This document shows, one piece after another, positions 6,437 to 9,224 of a stretch of 9,224 bases of DNA. Position 1 is the first letter of the stretch. Each line of letters opens with the position of its first letter. A program made the translations under genes and the position numbers. The notes below the pieces were generated by a model. The model worked only from the letters and a program-made list of their open reading frames with translations, had not been told where the DNA came from and did no database searches. The stretch lies in the NCBI GenBank assembly GCA_031259655.1, contig JAIRLF010000143.1, forward strand, positions 1 through 9,224, in the 5' to 3' direction. The stretch comes from Prevotellaceae bacterium (lineage in GTDB: Bacteria; Bacteroidota; Bacteroidia; Bacteroidales; UBA932).

Positions 6437-6492
6437 AAAATTAAAAGATGATTCCCTGAGGGAACTATTAAAAATGCTTTCGTGTTATCCAT
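6437..6492 (-). repeat. Duplicated gltD-start-like unit, distal copy
   Basis: A 56-bp copy of the unit, eight bases away from the proximal one. Its ATG at 6492 opens a 23-residue frame (MDNTKAFLIVPSGNHLLILN and three more) whose GGATAA end overlaps the ATGGATAA start of the proximal copy, so ribosomes could pass from one to the next. TTCCCTGAGGGAA recurs at 6452-6464. It starts 18 bp after the permease stop, so it would lie on any permease-gltD transcript. Confidence 0.7.
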
Positions 6493-6510
6493 ATTCCTTA
6501 TTTTTATCAT

Positions 6511-7968
6511 CTATTTGTTTTTACGTTTATTAAGATTGCTGTTGCGGATTCCGTATAGGAAATAAATTATCAGACCGACAACTGTCCAGCCTGCCAGTCT
6601 GAGCCATGTACTCGCCGGAAGCGAGAACATTTGCAGTAGACATACTCCGGCGCCAAGCAAGGGAATCCACGGAACGAACGGCGTCTTGAACGGACGTCGC
6701 AAATTGGGTTGCGTCTTGCGCAAAACGATTATCAGTATGCATACGATAGTGAACGCCATGAGTGTGCCGATTGAAACTAATTCGCTCAATACATCCAAGG
6801 GAAACAGTCCGGCTGTCAGACCTGTAATTATGCTTGCGAAAATCGTAGCGTTATATGGTACGCCGCGACGGTTTACTTTCGAGAATATCTTGGGTAACAA
6901 TCCATCGTTCGATATCGCATAATATATGCGCGACTGTCCGAGCATCATCACCAAAATCACCGAACTGATGCCGGCAATGGCTCCAAGTTTGATGAACGGA
7001 CCTAACCACGATAAGCCTGCTCCCGCTCTGTCGACCGCTATGGCGACAGGCGCATCGACATGTAAATCTTTGTAATTGACTATTCCGGTGAGTACCGCTG
7101 TAACCGATATGTACAGAATGGCGCATATAACGAGCGATATCAAAATCCCGCGCGGCATGTCTTTCTGCGGATTGCGCGTTTCCTGCGCCGTTGTCGAAAG
7201 GGCGTCGAACCCAAGATAGGCGAAAAACACAACTGCGGCGCCCCGCAATATCCCCGACCAGCCGTATTCGCCAAATTCGCCGCTGACATTTTCGGGTATA
7301 TACGGCTCCCAGTTGCCGACGTCGATATACGAAATCCCGAATCCGATAAATAACAGTATCACGCTTACTTTTATTGCTACAATTATGTTGTTGACAAATG
7401 CCGACTGCCTGATGCCGCCGATAAGAAACGCCGTTACTACTCCGACAATGAATACCGCCGGAAAGTTAATGATGCTGCCTCGAAAAGCCCAACCGTCGGC
7501 GTCGTAGACGAATGTGGACGCCGCAATGTTCTGAGGAATGTGTATTCCAAATCCTTCCAGAAGGTTCAGCATGTAGCCCGACCAACCGACGGCGACGCTC
7601 GAACAGGCAAACAGGTATTCGAGAACAAGGTCCCAACCGATAAACCATGCCAGCAGTTCGCCCGTCGTTACATAACTGTACGAGTATACGCTGCCCGAAA
7701 TGGGTATCATCGAAGCAAATTCGGCATAACACAAGCCCGCTAAAACACAACATACCGCCGATATAAGAAACGAAATCGTCAACGAGGGACCGGCATATTC
7801 GGCGGCGGCTTGCCCGGTGATTACGAAAATTCCTGTTCCTACAATTGCGCCAATCCCCAGTGTTACAAGGTTTGTGGCGGAAAGCGTGCGTTTCAGCCCG
7901 CCGTTAAATCCTTCCGATTCTTTTATACTGTCGGAAATGTTTTTCTTTCTAAATAGTCTGTCCGGCAT
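6511..7968 (-). CDS. APC-superfamily amino acid permease (cationic amino acid transporter-like)
   Basis: A 485-residue inner-membrane transporter with about 12 hydrophobic segments. The first helix holds the broken-helix substrate site GAIVGTGIF (40-48). The sixth carries FFAYLGFDALSTTAQETRNPQKDMPRGI (248-275; quoted in part: GFDALSTTAQETRNPQ), characteristic of the CAT/YfnA group that carries basic or branched amino acids with protons. The N terminus has a cytoplasmic GLKRTLSATNLVTLGIG lead-in, usual for this group, and the C terminus is basic (NLNKRKNK). No key glycine is missing. The substrate cannot be fixed from sequence. It is preceded by its own promoter and followed after 170 bp by gltD, which would fit a link between amino acid uptake and glutamate metabolism, but joint transcription is only inferred from the lack of a clear terminator. 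Confidence 0.9.
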   Translation of the reverse strand: MPDRLFRKKNISDSIKESEGFNGGLKRTLSATNLVTLGIGAIVGTGIFVITGQAAAEYAGPSLTISFLISAVCCVLAGLCYAEFASMIPISGSVYSYSYVTTGELLAWFIGWDLVLEYLFACSSVAVGWSGYMLNLLEGFGIHIPQNIAASTFVYDADGWAFRGSIINFPAVFIVGVVTAFLIGGIRQSAFVNNIIVAIKVSVILLFIGFGISYIDVGNWEPYIPENVSGEFGEYGWSGILRGAAVVFFAYLGFDALSTTAQETRNPQKDMPRGILISLVICAILYISVTAVLTGIVNYKDLHVDAPVAIAVDRAGAGLSWLGPFIKLGAIAGISSVILVMMLGQSRIYYAISNDGLLPKIFSKVNRRGVPYNATIFASIITGLTAGLFPLDVLSELVSIGTLMAFTIVCILIIVLRKTQPNLRRPFKTPFVPWIPLLGAGVCLLQMFSLPASTWLRLAGWTVVGLIIYFLYGIRNSNLNKRKNK

Positions 7969-7983
7969 AATCTAAAATTTGCA

Positions 7984-7991
7984 CAAAGATA
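7984..7991 (-). promoter_or_regulatory. Promoter -7 element of the amino acid permease
   Basis: The minus strand reads TATCTTTG, fitting TAnnTTTG, 15 bp before the permease ATG. The leader would be about ten bases, so there is no room for leader-based control. Confidence 0.55.
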
Positions 7992-8007
7992 TATGAAATA
8001 TTTTTAA

Positions 8008-8027
8008 TCGGGCGTACGACATCCCGA
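8008..8027 (-). terminator. Weak hairpin after the CPBP protease gene
   Basis: TCGGG (8008-8012) and CCCGA (8023-8027) can form a 5-bp stem with a ten-base loop, 12 bp after the protease stop on the minus strand, followed by TTAAAAATATTT. The stem is short and the tail is not a clean T-run, so this is only a candidate terminator. Confidence 0.3.
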
Positions 8028-8039
8028 GTCCCTTTCATA

Positions 8040-8990
8040 TCAGAGTATAGAATCTGTTTTAGCTTCTATTTTTTTGTTCAGAATGTTGAAATTCCAGTTA
8101 TATTTCCGATAAAAAAACCATACGACAAGCGATGCTGCAAGCAGTAACCCGATTGTTTCCTGAAGGTGAAATATTGTGGTTTGATTGAAAATCGCCGGAG
8201 TTCGCAGACTTGATGCGCTGTTCGTAACTACCAGGCAGGCAAAGATGTTGTTTGCGGCGTGCATCCCGACAGGCAGTTCGATTCCGTCGTCCAAGACGGC
8301 TACCAGCCCGAAAAACAGTCCGAAAATGATGTATGGCGGCATCGCTACCCAAAAACCGTGTTCGGCGACTTCGGTGTTTGCGTAATGCATCAGCCCGAAC
8401 AGCAAACCCGGAATGCAAATCGTTAACCAGCGGCTTCTTGTCCATGCTCCTATACCCTGAGCGATATATCCCCTGAATATGTATTCCTCAAAAGTGGTCT
8501 GAAACGGAATGAAAAGCAACGAGATAATTAGCAAAGGAATGAATTTGTCGACGTCGAACTGTAATACGAAATTGTCGGGCTTGATAATGTAACTGATTGC
8601 TAAAAAGGCAATCATTAATAAAAACCAAACTCCAAATCCTGCGAAAACACGTTCCCAGCGAATGTGTTCTCTGCCGTTCACTGTTTCGGAGAATGTCCGC
8701 CGATGCAACCCTCTGATAAGTAACCAGGATGCAAGCAGCCCCACCGCAAAGGGAAACAGCATCAATATCAAAACAAGATTTTCGGGTAAACCCAAATCGT
8801 ACAGGTTTTTTATGTTGCTGAACATTTCCGGCGCAAAATCGCCGCCGCTGCTGCTTAATAAATATACAACAACAACTATCCCTACAAATAGCCCGCCTAT
8901 AAACCATGTGGCAATTAAAGTGACTATAATCACAATAAGATACTTCCAAAAAGAATTGTCTTTGCCTAAAATGTTTTCTAAATAATACAT
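8040..8990 (-). CDS. CPBP-family intramembrane glutamic protease (CAAX protease/Abi type)
   Basis: A 316-residue polytopic membrane protein. The active-site motifs are all present: E168-E169 and R173 in FEEYIFRG (EExxxR), F198 and H202 in LFGLMH (FxxxH), and H244 with N248 in MHAANN (HxxxN). Hydrophobic segments lie at about 15-45, 70-95, 115-137, 149-165, 189-205, 216-233, 240-257 and 277-295. The family includes eukaryotic Rce1 and bacterial proteins linked to bacteriocin immunity or processing of membrane peptides; the substrate here is unknown. There is no bacteriocin gene beside it. It has its own promoter at 9041-9034 and stands alone, 71 bp from the permease. The ATG at 8990 gives a short soluble lead before the first helix. 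The C-terminal tail is hydrophilic and lysine-rich. Confidence 0.9.
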   Translation of the reverse strand: MYYLENILGKDNSFWKYLIVIIVTLIATWFIGGLFVGIVVVVYLLSSSGGDFAPEMFSNIKNLYDLGLPENLVLILMLFPFAVGLLASWLLIRGLHRRTFSETVNGREHIRWERVFAGFGVWFLLMIAFLAISYIIKPDNFVLQFDVDKFIPLLIISLLFIPFQTTFEEYIFRGYIAQGIGAWTRSRWLTICIPGLLFGLMHYANTEVAEHGFWVAMPPYIIFGLFFGLVAVLDDGIELPVGMHAANNIFACLVVTNSASSLRTPAIFNQTTIFHLQETIGLLLAASLVVWFFYRKYNWNFNILNKKIEAKTDSIL

Positions 8991-9033
8991 AACTTCGTTT
9001 TTAATAATATTATTGTCTGTCTAAAAATAAATG

Positions 9034-9041
9034 CAAAGGTA
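9034..9041 (-). promoter_or_regulatory. Promoter -7 element of the CPBP protease gene
   Basis: The minus strand reads TACCTTTG followed by CA, the same decamer as the MNT/HEPN promoter, 43 bp before the protease ATG. No clear -33 element is seen. Confidence 0.6.
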
Positions 9042-9128
9042 TATAATATTTTGTAATTCGATGAAATTTGTATGAGTGTGCGACAATATTCCCTTTTTAT
9101 TCAACAATCTTGAAATTTTAAATCCAAA

Positions 9129-9191
9129 AATCTCCGTAGGAGATTCACAATCTATGAACGATAAACAATGTGAAACCTCTAACGAGGTTTC
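9129..9191. repeat. Tandem hairpin element at the right edge
   Basis: Two perfect stems lie 26 bp apart: AATCTCC/GGAGATT (9129-9135, 9139-9145, loop GTA) and GAAACCTC/GAGGTTTC (9172-9179, 9184-9191, loop TAAC). No coding frame covers them. Their pairing and position in a gene-free stretch suggest a dispersed palindromic repeat continuing past the window edge. No T-run follows either stem on either strand, so terminators are less likely. The remainder of 9042-9224 shows nothing else I can support. Confidence 0.5.
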
Positions 9192-9224
9192 GAAACGGTG
9201 GGGTTACCGCATGTTTCTATTGAT

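Overview
The window looks like the chromosome of a Bacteroidetes bacterium, probably Bacteroidales-like. Intergenic DNA is A/T-rich, leaders lack strong Shine-Dalgarno sites, and at least six gene starts are preceded by the phylum's TAnnTTTG -7 promoter element (TACCTTTG, TAATTTTG, TAACTTTG, TATCTTTG). The proteins fit: an APC amino acid permease, a membrane-anchored endonuclease/exonuclease/phosphatase (EEP) protein, GltD, and an IMP dehydrogenase of the class shared with the parasite Tritrichomonas foetus.

Left part (1-2400, all minus strand). Reading leftward: guaB (IMP dehydrogenase), then a small cysteine-rich membrane protein six bases behind it, an intergenic stretch with a GAGACGC palindrome, and an MNT nucleotidyltransferase overlapping the start of a HEPN (HepT/DUF86) gene that runs off the left edge. 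The last pair is a toxin-antitoxin module with a good promoter and an 8-bp inverted repeat beside it.

Middle (2637-3677, plus strand). Two plus-strand genes stand between minus-strand neighbours: a Cas6-like CRISPR RNA endoribonuclease and a small HIRAN-domain protein. Each has its own TAACTTTG promoter. No other cas gene and no CRISPR array is present.

Right part (3791-8990, all minus strand). Reading leftward: a CPBP intramembrane protease, an APC-family amino acid permease, gltD (glutamate synthase small subunit, without gltB), and the EEP membrane protein. The permease and gltD are separated by 170 bp holding two near-identical copies of a 56/59-bp unit that resembles the start of gltD itself. 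Each copy opens a short reading frame whose first residues (MDNTKAFL) mimic GltD (MGNPKAFL). This is the most unusual structure in the window.

Right edge (9042-9224). No gene is seen. Two perfect hairpins in tandem suggest a dispersed palindromic repeat. Together with the gltD-upstream palindrome, they share a pyrimidine-arm/short-loop/purine-arm design.

The genes are mostly housekeeping (guanine nucleotide synthesis, nitrogen assimilation, amino acid uptake) with small accessory defence or nucleic-acid modules inserted between them.
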